A stretch of 64,000 nt of DNA from an uncultured Dehalococcoidia bacterium (lineage in GTDB: Bacteria; Chloroflexota; Dehalococcoidia; Lucifugimonadales; UBA3495): positions 2,214,880-2,278,879 of the forward strand of contig CATOSP010000002.1 in NCBI GenBank assembly GCA_951812625.1. Direction: 5' to 3'. Shown in pieces: positions 9,320 through 18,378 of the stretch. The notes below the pieces were generated by a model. The model was not told the DNA's origin. It saw only the letters and a list, made by a program, of their open reading frames with translations, and did no database searches. Each line of letters opens with the position of its first letter. Position 1 is the first letter of the stretch. The translations under genes and the position numbers were made by a program.

Positions 9320-9355
9320 AGTCCTTCCCTAGAGTCCTTCCCTAGAGACCTTCCC
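9317..9355 (+). repeat. Three tandem 13-bp repeats after the SIS gene
   Basis: The unit TAGAGTCCTTCCC occurs at 9317-9329 and 9330-9342, and with one change (TAGAGACCTTCCC) at 9343-9355. The first three bases are the stop codon of the SIS gene, so repeat number cannot change the protein. The array sits between that stop and the ribosome binding site of the next gene. Confidence 0.9.
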
Positions 9356-9386
9356 ATAGGCATCGACAACTTAAGGAGCAAGAAAC

Positions 9387-9761
9387 ATGGCAACCGATGA
9401 CGCCCGAGACTTCCTCCAACGTACGCAGCAAGACCGGGGTTACACCCTAGAAATGCACCGAATCATGGCAGCCGCAGACCTGGAGTGGGCCAAGAAGTAC
9501 AACGAATTTATCGAGGCCACCTACACGGGGCAGCGTTTACTGGACCGCAAAACCAAGGAGCTTTTGCAGATAGTTGTCGAGGCCGCGCTGCGGGCTGACG
9601 TGGAGCAGATTCAAGCCCATGTGAGGGTCGCGCTCCAGGAAGGCGCAAGCCCCCGGGAGATACTGGAGGCATTGCAGGCAGTAATTGCTCCCATGGGTGC
9701 CCTGGCCTTCCGCCGAGGCGTACAGGCCTGGGCTGCCGAGACAGGTCTTGACGCAGCCTAG
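9387..9761 (+). CDS. Carboxymuconolactone decarboxylase-like protein
   Basis: This 124-residue all-helical protein matches the CMD/AhpD fold in its central stretch LLDRKTKELLQIVVEAALRA and the following helices (QIQAHVRVALQEGASPREIL). The CxxC of peroxidase-active AhpD is missing, so a thiol peroxidase role is unlikely; it is closer to the decarboxylase-type or uncharacterized branch. A clear AAGGAG site precedes the start. It may share a transcript with the SIS gene, 67 bases upstream. Confidence 0.8.
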   Translation: MATDDARDFLQRTQQDRGYTLEMHRIMAAADLEWAKKYNEFIEATYTGQRLLDRKTKELLQIVVEAALRADVEQIQAHVRVALQEGASPREILEALQAVIAPMGALAFRRGVQAWAAETGLDAA

Positions 9762-9854
9762 GAGATTTCCCGGTTTCTTGGACCGGATAACATCCCCTCA
9801 TCGCCGCACTGGTGGGAATGATGGGATGCAGAGTACCAATCCCGTTAGGTGCTT

Positions 9855-10277
9855 CTATTCCTGTGGCGGGGTGTAACTGACCTGCCACTTGATGCCGAAC
9901 TTGTCCTTCAGCGCGCCGAAGTAAGAACCCCAGAACATATCCTGCATGTCCATCTCCACTTCACCGCCCTCAGAGAGCTTGGCGAACCGGTCATCGGCCT
10001 CGTCCTTGGTGTCTGAGTTGAAGGATATGTAGAAGTTGTTCCCGAAGACCGGCGGCGGGCCAAATGCGGAGCACAAGTCGCTGCCCATGAGGACGCTGGA
10101 GCCGATGGGAAGGGATGCGTGCATGATTCGGTCCTTCTCGTCCTCTGGGATATCCATGCCCGGCGGACCGTTACGGAATGTCTCCAGGGATATGAACTCG
10201 CCACCGAATACGGACCGGTAGAACTCAAACGCCTCGCGGCAGTTGTCGTGAAAGTTCAGATAAGTATTGAGGGACAT
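9855..10277 (-). CDS. VOC-family protein (PhnB-like)
   Basis: The 140-residue protein shows the vicinal-oxygen-chelate / PhnB-like pattern: YLNFHDNCREAFEFYRSVFGGE at the start, then LPIGSSVLMGSD and a C-terminal GALKDKFGIKWQVSY. The family includes glyoxalase- and resistance-like metal enzymes, but PhnB-like members mostly have no assigned reaction. A GGAGGAG ribosome binding site precedes the ATG. It stands alone, converging with the CMD-like gene. Confidence 0.85.
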   Translation of the reverse strand: MSLNTYLNFHDNCREAFEFYRSVFGGEFISLETFRNGPPGMDIPEDEKDRIMHASLPIGSSVLMGSDLCSAFGPPPVFGNNFYISFNSDTKDEADDRFAKLSEGGEVEMDMQDMFWGSYFGALKDKFGIKWQVSYTPPQE

Positions 10278-10407
10278 GACTCCTCCGATAACAACAGTGT
10301 GACAAACGCCGTGAGGCTATAACAAGGCAACCCAAAGGGTCAGTTTGAGGCCCTCCAATATGCGTCGGCCATTGCCGGTTTCACGGCGAACGTGAGTGGG
10401 GCTGTGG

Positions 10408-11451
10408 CTACTCCAGTTGCCGGAGTCTTGGGTCCAGAGCGTCCCGCAGCCAGTCGCCGAACAGGTTGAGAGACAGCACCGTCAGGAATATGGCCAGACC
10501 TGGAAACGTCGAAATCCACCAGGCTTTCGCAATGTAGTCCCGCCCCTCGGATAGCATCAACCCCCAGGCTGGCGTCGGCTTCGGAACACCAGCACCCAGG
10601 AAGCTCAGGGCGGCCTCCAGCAGAATGACCACGCCAACCAGCAGAGTCGCCACCACGATTACGCTGTTGGTTATCCCTGGCAGGATATGGACGAACATGA
10701 TTCGCAGCGTCCCGGCCCCAGACACCCGGGCCAGTGCAACGTAGTCCGCGGTCTTGACCCTCAGCACCTCACCCCGCGTGACACGTGTGAACAGGGGCCA
10801 GATAGCTATGGCCATAATCCCGACGATCAGCTGAAAAGACGGACCCAAGGCAACCACCAATACGAGAGCAATCAGGATCAGTGGCAGGGCAAGTATAATG
10901 TCCACCAACCGCATGACCGCCTCGTCAATCCACCCACCATACCATCCGGCCGTCAGGCCAAGCACGGTGCCCATCGTGCCGCCCACCAGCAGTGTCAAAG
11001 CGGCCATGACCAGAGAAATCCGCGCACCGTGGATGATACGGGTCAGCAGGTCTCTGCCAAGGTGGTCGGTGCCCAGCAGGTACTTGGTTGTTCCCTCAGG
11101 GCGAGTCACCACGGTTATCTGGCTCCCTACGGCCACATCAGGATCAATCCGCTTAGCGTCATGCTCCGTGATCTGGTCAACCGTGACGTTGGTCTTCTGC
11201 AACGGGCTCCCTGGCACAACTGTTTTAAGCTCGGTTATCTCCCCACTCCAAAAAGGAGGCGACAGGCGATCAACAAGCACTCCTTTCTCAGGATGATGTG
11301 GGGATATCCAGTCGGCGGTGATTCCAGCGACGACTACGGAGGTCAGGATAAGCACTGGGATTATCAGCACCGGTCTCCGCCAGCGCAGGACCGCCCGGAA
11401 GGCGCGTACCCACACCGGCTGAGGTGGCGCGAAGGCAGAAACGTCGGTCAT
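10408..11451 (-). CDS. ABC transporter permease, DppC/OppC type
   Basis: This 347-residue inner-membrane subunit has an N-terminal anchor near residue 30, a large periplasmic loop, then five membrane segments. The loop before the conserved core reads LLGTDHLGRDLLTRIIHGARIS, the signature of DppC-type permeases. The EAA loop reads ARVSGAGTLRIMFVHILPG. It partners the DppB-type permease 18 bases upstream and the binding protein further upstream. No ATPase subunit is encoded nearby. Confidence 0.93.
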   Translation of the reverse strand: MTDVSAFAPPQPVWVRAFRAVLRWRRPVLIIPVLILTSVVVAGITADWISPHHPEKGVLVDRLSPPFWSGEITELKTVVPGSPLQKTNVTVDQITEHDAKRIDPDVAVGSQITVVTRPEGTTKYLLGTDHLGRDLLTRIIHGARISLVMAALTLLVGGTMGTVLGLTAGWYGGWIDEAVMRLVDIILALPLILIALVLVVALGPSFQLIVGIMAIAIWPLFTRVTRGEVLRVKTADYVALARVSGAGTLRIMFVHILPGITNSVIVVATLLVGVVILLEAALSFLGAGVPKPTPAWGLMLSEGRDYIAKAWWISTFPGLAIFLTVLSLNLFGDWLRDALDPRLRQLE

Positions 11452-11469
11452 GGAGTTTCCCTATGCCCC

Positions 11470-12390
11470 CTAGGTGTACCGGATTCTTGGGTCGATGTAG
11501 GCGTACAGTACGTCCACGAGCAGGGCGACAAATACATACCCGAGCGTGAACATGATCGTAAGCCCCTGAATCAGCGGGTAGTCAGCAGCGAACAGGGCCT
11601 GCACCGCCAATTGACCCATACCCGGCCATGCAAACACCAGTTCGGTGGTAATGGATCCTGTCAGAATTGCAGGCATGGAAACACCGGCCAGTGTAAGGGG
11701 GGGAATTAACGCATTACGGAAAGCATGCTTCCAGATAATAGACCGGGTGGACAGTCCCTTGGCACGTGCCAGCTTGACGTATTCTGAATCGAGCGTGTCC
11801 AGCATCGCAGAGCGCATCAAGCGCAGGCTCCCTGCCAGGAATCCACCCCACGCCAAGGTGATGGTAGGCAGAATGAAGCTGTTCCATTCGTATCGCCCGG
11901 AAGGGGGAACCAGGTCCAGTCCCACCGCGAAAATGAATATGAACATGATTCCCAACCAGAACGAAGGCGCAGCCTGGCCAATCAGCGCGACAGCTCTTCC
12001 TACCTGGTCGAGAATGCTTCCCCGCTTGACTGCTGACAACACTCCCAACGGGATTCCGACAATCAAGGCGAGGAGGAAAGCGGCGCCACCCAGCTGAAGA
12101 GTAGGAACAACGCGTTCGGAGATGATCTCCATGACCGGACGGTCCTGCTGGAGCGACACACCAAAGTCGCCCTGGAGTACCCCTCCCATGAAGATCGCGT
12201 ACTGCTGATAATAGGGTTTGTCCAGCCCTAATTCCTTCCCCAGCAACTCCCACTGCTCGTCGGTAGCCATTTCGTCCAAGAGCAGATTTCGAGGGTCTCC
12301 GCTCACCCGCGCCATGACGAAAATAATCATTGACACCGCAAACAGGGTGATGATCATCAGGAAAAATCGCCGCATCAAGAACCGCTGCAT
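11470..12390 (-). CDS. ABC transporter permease, DppB/OppB type
   Basis: At 306 residues it begins MQRFLMRRFFLMIITLFAVSM, typical of DppB-type permeases, and has about six membrane segments. The family features GDFGVSLQQDRPV and the cytoplasmic EAA loop ARAKGLSTRSIIWKHAFRNAL are present. It makes the heterodimeric channel of a peptide/nickel/glycoside-type importer with the DppC partner. A 46-base gap separates it from an upstream small membrane-protein gene, so all may share the transcript that begins at the binding-protein gene. Confidence 0.93.
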   Translation of the reverse strand: MQRFLMRRFFLMIITLFAVSMIIFVMARVSGDPRNLLLDEMATDEQWELLGKELGLDKPYYQQYAIFMGGVLQGDFGVSLQQDRPVMEIISERVVPTLQLGGAAFLLALIVGIPLGVLSAVKRGSILDQVGRAVALIGQAAPSFWLGIMFIFIFAVGLDLVPPSGRYEWNSFILPTITLAWGGFLAGSLRLMRSAMLDTLDSEYVKLARAKGLSTRSIIWKHAFRNALIPPLTLAGVSMPAILTGSITTELVFAWPGMGQLAVQALFAADYPLIQGLTIMFTLGYVFVALLVDVLYAYIDPRIRYT

Positions 12391-12436
12391 ATCACCACGC
12401 CAAAGCCAAAATCCTCAAGTCTGGCCAGTTACGTTC

Positions 12437-12871
12437 TTATCGTCTGAAGCCGAGGACCTCTCTGGCGACTCCCGCCAGCAGGGTGCCCGCGTTGCCCCCG
12501 AGGGTTGCGCCAAAAGCCGCGTAGGAAAAGATGCTGATTTGGGGCCTGGCGCAGCACTCGACCTCAGCCATTATCCTGTAGTTGAACCCGGCCCATGAAC
12601 CGACCACACCACCCACCAGGCCTATCACACCCCAGAGAAGGAGGTCAGAGCGGGTGTTCCCGTCGATCCGAAGCCACACCAACGAGCCGCCGAGTCCGGC
12701 TCCGATGCCTGCGCCCAACAGGAACATCACGTCTCGGGTTGTCTTCGACATCGCATCGGTGAAGAAATAGTAGAGCCCCCACGCCACCCACACTCCCACG
12801 ATGCTGAGCACGAGGGCCAGGAGTAACCCTAACCCCGCGCGCCCAGCGATTGACAGGATGGCTGCCGCCAA
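12437..12871 (-). CDS. Small four-helix membrane protein, unknown
   Basis: I do not recognise this 144-residue protein. It has about four hydrophobic segments (residues ~10-35, 45-65, 75-95 and 115-135) with many glycines and two adjacent cysteines (ECCARPQ) before the last one. It lies between the binding-protein gene and the permeases of the ABC importer on the same strand, so it may be an accessory of that transporter, but no motif shows this. Confidence 0.6.
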   Translation of the reverse strand: MAAAILSIAGRAGLGLLLALVLSIVGVWVAWGLYYFFTDAMSKTTRDVMFLLGAGIGAGLGGSLVWLRIDGNTRSDLLLWGVIGLVGGVVGSWAGFNYRIMAEVECCARPQISIFSYAAFGATLGGNAGTLLAGVAREVLGFRR

Positions 12872-12926
12872 ACCGGCATCACCACCTTGACCAGAGATTT
12901 AAGACCACCAGGTTTGGTCCCAGGCC

Positions 12927-14807
12927 CTACTGTGCCTGCAGGTTAGGCGCGTGCTCAAAGGCGGTCGGGTTCCGCGTCTCTGCATAGTTCAGGTGTTCGT
13001 TCCAGGCCGCTGTGTAGGGCGCGAGAGGATACACCCCGTTCTGGGCATAGAGGCCTACTGACAGGGCGTTATCGTACATGAACTTGGCGGCCTCCGCCAT
13101 TAGAGCGTACCTGGCTTCGTCGTCGACCGTACCCAACGCTTGCTCCATGGTATCCCGCAAATAGGGGTGGTCCACACCGAAGTTCCAGGCACTCTCATGG
13201 TTGAAGGCAACGGCCCAGCGGTCCAATGGGTCGACCGCGACGTGTGTGTGCTGGTACGCCTGGTTGTAGGTGCGGGTCACGATACCCGGCCGGAAGGTGG
13301 CATAGGGCATGTTCAACTCGTTGGCAGTCACTCCTACTTCACCCCACATCTGGGCGATGGCGCCGTTGACTTCAGCATTCCTGAAGCCATTGACGGGTGT
13401 CAGGTCGATGGTGAACCCGTCTGGATACCCTGCTTCGGCCAGCAACTGCCTGGCCCTCTCCGGGCTGAACTCCCACTGCCTATATTCGGGAGGGAGCTTC
13501 TCCAGGTGGAAAGCCCAGGCCGGTATGGGGTCGGCGATTGCCTCGCCCCTCAGGAGCGTGTCCACTATCGTTTCCCGGTCGATAGCAATGGACAACGCCG
13601 TCCGCACCATTGCGGCCTTCTTCCATTCCTCCGATTCAGGGTCCGGATTGCTGGAAATCCAGGGTAGAGAGGGGTCGAAGCCGGGGACTCTCTCCATATG
13701 TTCCGGCGTACGCGAGCCGTCTTCGTTGACTCCTACATAGTAGTTGCCGTAGAAAGCCAGACTCACGCCACTGCCGCCCGGGATCCTCATGAGCGAGGTG
13801 TCTGCCACCTCTTCAACGGCCGGGATAGAGTCAAGTTTCTCCATCACCATGCTCGTAATCTGGCCGGTCTTGAAATTGGCGATCCGCGTCGACTCTTCGG
13901 GGATGTGGAGCCAAACCATTTCAGCGAAGTACGGGGTCTTGCGCCAGTGGTCATCGACTGCGGCCCACTTGGTGAACTGGTCACCCTTGTGTTCCACGAA
14001 TTCCCAGGGACCGGTAGCGGCCATGTTCCTGCTTGCCGCATCAACGCCAACTTCCTCGACCTGCTTCTGGCTCACAATGTTAACGTGAACGAATGCAAGT
14101 AGGCTCAGGGTGTCGTACTGGGGCGTCCCGGTATTCACCTGAATGGTGTAGTCGTCCAACTTCGTGGTACGACCCTCATCAATCTCCCCGGTAACGGTCG
14201 TACCTTCCTTGATGTCTGCCCCGATACCCCAGACCCTTCTTATATGAGCATTGTAGGCCATGCGGGAGTTCTCGCCCCCCATCATCTTCATGCTCCACAA
14301 AACGCCGTCGGCATCCAACTCACCGTAGCCCTTGTGGAACTTGACGCCTTCCTGGATCTTGAAGGTCCAGGTTACCCCGTCCGGGGCCACTTCCCACTCT
14401 TCAATTAGCCTGGGAATTACCTGCCTCTGCTCGTTCATATAGAGCAGGGTCTCGGCTGTAGTGTACCCGTTGTGATGGTAAGCCGCACCCTCGGTTACCG
14501 ATGGGAACACGTGGAACGGCGGCAGTCCACTCACACCGTAGTTGAAAGTGCCAGTCGGCCCCATCATGCTTGAAGTATCCGGCATCGCGGCCGGTTCGGG
14601 AGTGGCAGTAGCCGCGGCCATCGATTCCCCTGAACTTGCTGAGGGAGTGCTTTCCGCCATTGCCATGGCGGGCGCTTCAGTTGCTTGCATTGCAGGTGCG
14701 GTGGTGGGGGATTCCTCTGCTGCTCCGCAGGCTACCGCAACTATCAGGACAAGAGCCAATAGAGCGAAAGCGAATAGTTGGGGTAGTGGGAGCCATTGGT
14801 GCCTCAT
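12927..14807 (-). CDS. ABC importer substrate-binding lipoprotein (SBP family 5)
   Basis: The protein delivers a peptide or similar solute to the DppBC permeases downstream. It starts MRHQWLPLPQLFAFALLALV with a lipobox ending VAVACG, so it is lipid-anchored outside the membrane. A low-complexity Ala/Thr/Ser/Pro linker follows, then the family-5 fold with LIEEWEVAPDGVTWTFKIQE, GVKFHKGYGELDADGVLWS and the C-terminal AQMWGEVGVTANEL region. The start is fixed by GGAGG seven bases before the ATG at 14807. A near-consensus promoter lies at 14978-15007. The ligand cannot be predicted. Confidence 0.93.
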   Translation of the reverse strand: MRHQWLPLPQLFAFALLALVLIVAVACGAAEESPTTAPAMQATEAPAMAMAESTPSASSGESMAAATATPEPAAMPDTSSMMGPTGTFNYGVSGLPPFHVFPSVTEGAAYHHNGYTTAETLLYMNEQRQVIPRLIEEWEVAPDGVTWTFKIQEGVKFHKGYGELDADGVLWSMKMMGGENSRMAYNAHIRRVWGIGADIKEGTTVTGEIDEGRTTKLDDYTIQVNTGTPQYDTLSLLAFVHVNIVSQKQVEEVGVDAASRNMAATGPWEFVEHKGDQFTKWAAVDDHWRKTPYFAEMVWLHIPEESTRIANFKTGQITSMVMEKLDSIPAVEEVADTSLMRIPGGSGVSLAFYGNYYVGVNEDGSRTPEHMERVPGFDPSLPWISSNPDPESEEWKKAAMVRTALSIAIDRETIVDTLLRGEAIADPIPAWAFHLEKLPPEYRQWEFSPERARQLLAEAGYPDGFTIDLTPVNGFRNAEVNGAIAQMWGEVGVTANELNMPYATFRPGIVTRTYNQAYQHTHVAVDPLDRWAVAFNHESAWNFGVDHPYLRDTMEQALGTVDDEARYALMAEAAKFMYDNALSVGLYAQNGVYPLAPYTAAWNEHLNYAETRNPTAFEHAPNLQAQ

Positions 14808-15269
14808 GTCAGAACCTCCGAATTCCGAAAAAATAGGGCAGTCCCTCATGCCGTGTCTCAGCGCATCCCGACTTGACCAATGCCTGTGCTTTCCTATACC
14901 CGTCGGCATTGACCAGAGTTAGCTCTATGCCGGGGCGCCTTCGCGCAGCATTTGGACTGCCCTTAAATGGACGCCGTAATATAGACTACCATTCCACGAT
15001 AAGTCAATAGGCAATAGCACTCGGGGTAGCAGCGCGAATTCAGCATTCCCCTGGCTCGACCGGGGTAGTTTCATCCCCCCGGACCGTTGCCGTCCCTCCA
15101 CCCCACTGACACTCGGTCCTTGCAAGGCCAGCTTGCATCTCCATGTCATGTCTCTACCCGCCTGTCCCACCGCGCCGCGCACACGTGTTCCGGAATCCAA
15201 CTCGCCGCCACCCCGTCGAATGATCAGAAATGTCTGGACAGAATCCAAGCGGAGGCTACTTGCTGTACG
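14808..15269. other. Long leader/intergenic region before the binding-protein gene
   Basis: These 462 bases hold no convincing gene. The minus-strand promoter at 14978-15007 predicts a 5' leader of roughly 165 bases before the binding-protein ATG at 14807. I see no recognised riboswitch in it. The part between 15010 and 15269 lies downstream of the arylsulfotransferase-like gene and shows no clear terminator. Confidence 0.5.
14978..15007 (-). promoter_or_regulatory. Sigma70-type promoter for the ABC importer
   Basis: On the minus strand TTGACT (15007-15002) and TATATT (14983-14978) are separated by 18 bases. This is close to the housekeeping consensus and correctly placed for the binding-protein gene, with transcription starting near 14971. 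Confidence 0.6.
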
Positions 15270-16409
15270 TTATCGGCTGACTCCATACAGTCGGTTGAGG
15301 TTCGAATACCTGCCCGGGTCCAGGTCTCGCCCCGACAGGCCGGGGTAGTCCGGGCCGTAGCGATGGGCCCGGAACAGGGAGTTGACGTAATCGGGCTGGG
15401 CACCGGGAGTTTGGACGCGACCGGCAGCGAAGAAGGGGTAGATGTACTCCCACACGATCTCCTTGTTCTGGGTAACCTCGAAGATGCGGCCGGGAGTGCC
15501 CTCGCAAATCAGGGTGTTGCCGTTGGGCAGGCGTTCAGCGCTGCTGGTAGCCTGGCTGTAGAATGAGTAGGCTGGCTTACCCTGATATTCCCACACGATC
15601 TCGCTGGTGGCCGGATCAACCTCGATGACCCTGGAAAAGCTGGAGCGGGGCCGGTGCATACCGTTGTCAAATACCAGGATGTTCCCGTTGTCCAGACAGG
15701 TGGGATGATGCGGGTGGGCCAGTTGTCCGTGCCCCCACTTCCAGCGGAACTCCCCGCTCTCCTTATCGACTATGCCCACAACATCAATCAGCCGGTAGCT
15801 CACGATGAAGTCCCCGTTGGGCATCACCTTCAGAGAGTTGCCGTGGGTCCATTCAGCCCGGTCTTCCAAGGGGCAGAGTACATCTTCCTCCAAGCTAAGG
15901 TGTTCCCAGGCCCTCCAGTCGTATACCACAGTGCCGTCGGGGGCTATCTCCTGGACCCGGTCACCGAACATCTGATCCGGGTCCTCCGGGCTGGACATAC
16001 CGCCCCTGACCTGTTGTGTAAACTCCCTGGAGAGCAGTTCGAACTGAAGGGTCAGAGTATTCCCATTGGGCAAACGCTCATAGTCGTGGTGGACCAAGGG
16101 GTTGCGGTAGTCCCAAACCACATTGCCATCCCAGTCGAGCTCCAGGATGGCTGCGGATGAGCCGCCGATCTTCTCAGCTCCGCCAGCGTCTTCCGCCGGC
16201 GCGGTTCGGATGAGCAGGTTCCCGTAAGGGAGCAACTGCGCGTAGCCGATACCCTCCGGCGAGTACCAGCGGTGGCAAATTCGGCCTTCCATGTCGATCA
16301 GGTTGGCATCAAGGCCGCCCCTGGAATTGGTGGTCAGGGTGTATCCGCGGTAGCAATGCTGCGGGGCATAGTAAATCAGACCTGTGGGGTGATGACTGGA
16401 CCAACCCAT
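15270..16409 (-). CDS. Arylsulfotransferase (ASST)-like beta-propeller protein
   Basis: This 379-residue protein resembles the arylsulfotransferase / PQQ-like propeller family. It has repeated blade motifs such as ILELDWDGNVVWDYRNPLVHHDYERLP, LPNGNTLTL, VMPNGDFIVSYR, WKWGHGQLAHPHHPT and LPNGNTLICEGTPGRIFEV. Histidines in HHDYERL and HPHHPTCL sit where ASST proteins have active-site histidines. No signal peptide is visible, unlike the periplasmic enterobacterial enzyme, so a cytoplasmic role or a different reaction is possible. The nearby sat/apr genes make sulfur chemistry tempting, but that is only proximity. Confidence 0.8.
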   Translation of the reverse strand: MGWSSHHPTGLIYYAPQHCYRGYTLTTNSRGGLDANLIDMEGRICHRWYSPEGIGYAQLLPYGNLLIRTAPAEDAGGAEKIGGSSAAILELDWDGNVVWDYRNPLVHHDYERLPNGNTLTLQFELLSREFTQQVRGGMSSPEDPDQMFGDRVQEIAPDGTVVYDWRAWEHLSLEEDVLCPLEDRAEWTHGNSLKVMPNGDFIVSYRLIDVVGIVDKESGEFRWKWGHGQLAHPHHPTCLDNGNILVFDNGMHRPRSSFSRVIEVDPATSEIVWEYQGKPAYSFYSQATSSAERLPNGNTLICEGTPGRIFEVTQNKEIVWEYIYPFFAAGRVQTPGAQPDYVNSLFRAHRYGPDYPGLSGRDLDPGRYSNLNRLYGVSR

Positions 16410-16451
16410 ATCGCCTCCTGGTTCTTGCCTAGTAGACGGCAGTGTACCCGC

Positions 16452-17042
16452 TCAAGCGAGGTGAAGAAAGCGAGCCCCCGCCAATACCCAGGTCGGGACC
16501 GGCTCGATACGCCTCATGCCTGCGGTGACCAGCCAGGCCATCCCTGCCCCGATCAACGCCCCCGCCAGTATATCCGTGGGATAGAAGAGTCCGCTGTAGA
16601 CCCGGGCGAGACACCAGAGTCCCGCCAGCAGGAACAATACGGCTCCTGCCCTGCGGTTGGCCAGCCAGATTGCTCCCGCTGCGGCAAACGCCACCGCTGC
16701 CGGATTGGCCGGGAAGGACGAATCTGTCGGCTCGTAGAAAAGGGAGGCCAACTCCATGTGTACAAATGGCCGCTCCCGAAAGAAGAACCCATTCAGTATC
16801 AAGACAGCCAGATTGGCAAATCCCAGGGAGATAGCGGCGGCGAGAACTGCCCGCTGGTGACGGCCCCTGGATACTGGGCTATCTCCACGGAACCACAGCC
16901 CCAACATCCAGAAGCAGATGGTCAGGGGAATGAAGTAGTCGCTGACCACCAGGTATGCAGCGTGGTCCAAGACAGTCCACCGACCGATACCCTGGTTCAG
17001 GACCGCGACTATCATCGCATCGGCGGCGAGGACGGTGTCCAC
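16452..17042 (-). CDS. PAP2-superfamily membrane protein with degenerate active site
   Basis: The 196-residue protein has the membrane layout of lipid phosphatases of the PAP2 family. The three catalytic motifs are recognisable but altered. Motif 1 reads NGFFFRERPF (lysine missing, RP kept), motif 2 reads SFPANPAAVAF where the family has PSGH, and motif 3 reads ARVYSGLFYPTDILAG where a histidine is expected before the last Asp. Both catalytic histidines are therefore lost and phosphatase activity is doubtful. The GTG start follows the upstream gene's stop by two bases. It lies in a plsY operon, so a lipid-related role is plausible. Confidence 0.75.
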   Translation of the reverse strand: MDTVLAADAMIVAVLNQGIGRWTVLDHAAYLVVSDYFIPLTICFWMLGLWFRGDSPVSRGRHQRAVLAAAISLGFANLAVLILNGFFFRERPFVHMELASLFYEPTDSSFPANPAAVAFAAAGAIWLANRRAGAVLFLLAGLWCLARVYSGLFYPTDILAGALIGAGMAWLVTAGMRRIEPVPTWVLAGARFLHLA

Positions 17043-17044
17043 GG

Positions 17045-17590
17045 TTATCCATCACCCTCGCCGGGCCTGGTGGCTGGACTGGGTATTTGGGCCGGGTTGT
17101 AGCCAGGGTCTGTCCTGTCCGTCGTGGCATCCTTGAAGCGTCGGCGAAGAGCGGCGAAAGCTGTCCTGCGGTCGCCAGGCAGAGGTCGAAGAATGGGCAT
17201 CAGGCCCCGGAACAGTGCGCGAGTGTATCCAGTATCCCGCAACGCGTCGAGTCCGGTAGGGAGGGCATCTATCCCCTTCCCCAGGTTCCAGTTACGCAGG
17301 GATGTCACGAGGAGCGTGGCGGCCAACCCAGCACCACCACCTGCGAAGAAGTAGCCGAACTGCTCGTTCCCCGTTAGACCGGCCCCCGTGTCCGGCATAT
17401 TGCGCGGCTCGGAGAGGAAGAACCACGCGAAGGCCCCGACCCACAGGACAAGGCCGAGAACGAACGTAAGTCCCCGCGACTCGAACAGCATCAGACCGCG
17501 CAGGCGATTCCAGGCGGCGGCGATTTGATACAGTCCGCAGGAAGCGACGAACACCAAGAGGAAGTAGTCCAGGACGAACGACTCGCTCAA
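17045..17590 (-). CDS. Membrane protein of unknown function in the plsY operon
   Basis: I do not recognise this 181-residue protein. It shows about four hydrophobic segments (residues ~5-25, 33-60, 75-95 and possibly one more), then a basic soluble tail with RRFKDATTDRTDPGYNPA. It sits seven bases after plsY and two before the PAP2-like gene, so the three form one transcription unit. Confidence 0.6.
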   Translation of the reverse strand: MSESFVLDYFLLVFVASCGLYQIAAAWNRLRGLMLFESRGLTFVLGLVLWVGAFAWFFLSEPRNMPDTGAGLTGNEQFGYFFAGGGAGLAATLLVTSLRNWNLGKGIDALPTGLDALRDTGYTRALFRGLMPILRPLPGDRRTAFAALRRRFKDATTDRTDPGYNPAQIPSPATRPGEGDG

Positions 17591-17597
17591 CCCAAGG

Positions 17598-18239
17598 CTA
17601 CCTCGATGAGACCGCCGGACCGCCCTCCGGTTCTAACTGGCCCAAGCGCTTCACGCTGATGTAGTGACTCAGGCCAACCATGATCGGGACGGCGAAGGCG
17701 TATACGATCAGCGGGTAGGAGTATTCTCCCGGCCAGCGGTCTCCGGTCCCGGTGAACAGGGTAGCCGCCGTGACGGCGGGGATGCCGATAAGAAACGTGG
17801 CGAGAGCGACGGTCGACCTCTTCGTGAATAGCAACACACCCACTCCGGCGATTGCCAAAGGGACGCCGATTGTCGGGAAGGTCGCCAGGAGCACTCCCAC
17901 GGCCGTGGCAGCGCCCCTACCGGCAGGAAACCGCAGGTACAAGGGCCGAATGTGCCCGAAGATGACGGCTACGCCCGCAACCATCCCGGCGGGCATGGAG
18001 TTGAACAGTTCGCGGACGATCAGCGCCGCTATCAACCCCTTGGCAATGTCGACCACGCCCACCAGTATGCCCGGCCAGGGGCCCAGGGTGCGATAAACGT
18101 TGGCTGCGCCAGCGTTGCGGTCCCCGATCTCACCGATATCCAGACCCTTGAGACGGCCAACCGCATAGGCCGTGGGGAAGCTCCCGAGGACATACCCGGC
18201 CAGGACGGCGACAATCCAGGTCCCTGCGTCCCAGAACAA
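17598..18239 (-). CDS. plsY: Glycerol-3-phosphate acyltransferase PlsY
   Basis: PlsY transfers acyl from acyl-phosphate to glycerol-3-phosphate, the first step of phospholipid synthesis, in the inner membrane. The 213-residue protein starts with YVLGSFPTAYAVGRLKGLDI and has the family loop GDRNAGAANVYRTLGPWPG, then FGHIRPLYLRFPAGRGAAT, equivalent to the conserved GH...F.GGKGvAT motif. The start appears to be a TTG (18239) with GGGGGAG ten bases upstream. It heads a three-gene membrane operon. Confidence 0.88.
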   Translation of the reverse strand: MFWDAGTWIVAVLAGYVLGSFPTAYAVGRLKGLDIGEIGDRNAGAANVYRTLGPWPGILVGVVDIAKGLIAALIVRELFNSMPAGMVAGVAVIFGHIRPLYLRFPAGRGAATAVGVLLATFPTIGVPLAIAGVGVLLFTKRSTVALATFLIGIPAVTAATLFTGTGDRWPGEYSYPLIVYAFAVPIMVGLSHYISVKRLGQLEPEGGPAVSSR

Positions 18240-18378
18240 TTCGTTGCGTCTCCCCCCAGTTGAACTATCAAGCTCGGGCCGGTGGAAACCTCCTGGTGGG
18301 ACGTGCCAGGGCTGCTCCGCTCATTACGCCAATTGACGGGCTGGAAAAACTTGGCGGACCGCGGCATCACCCGGAGAA

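Noticed and set aside
9317..9355. CRISPR-like repeats
   Set aside because: The units are 13 bases with no spacers, so they are a simple tandem repeat. No CRISPR array was seen anywhere in the window.
9387..9761. AhpD alkylhydroperoxidase
   Set aside because: The fold matches, but the CxxC needed for peroxidase activity is missing.
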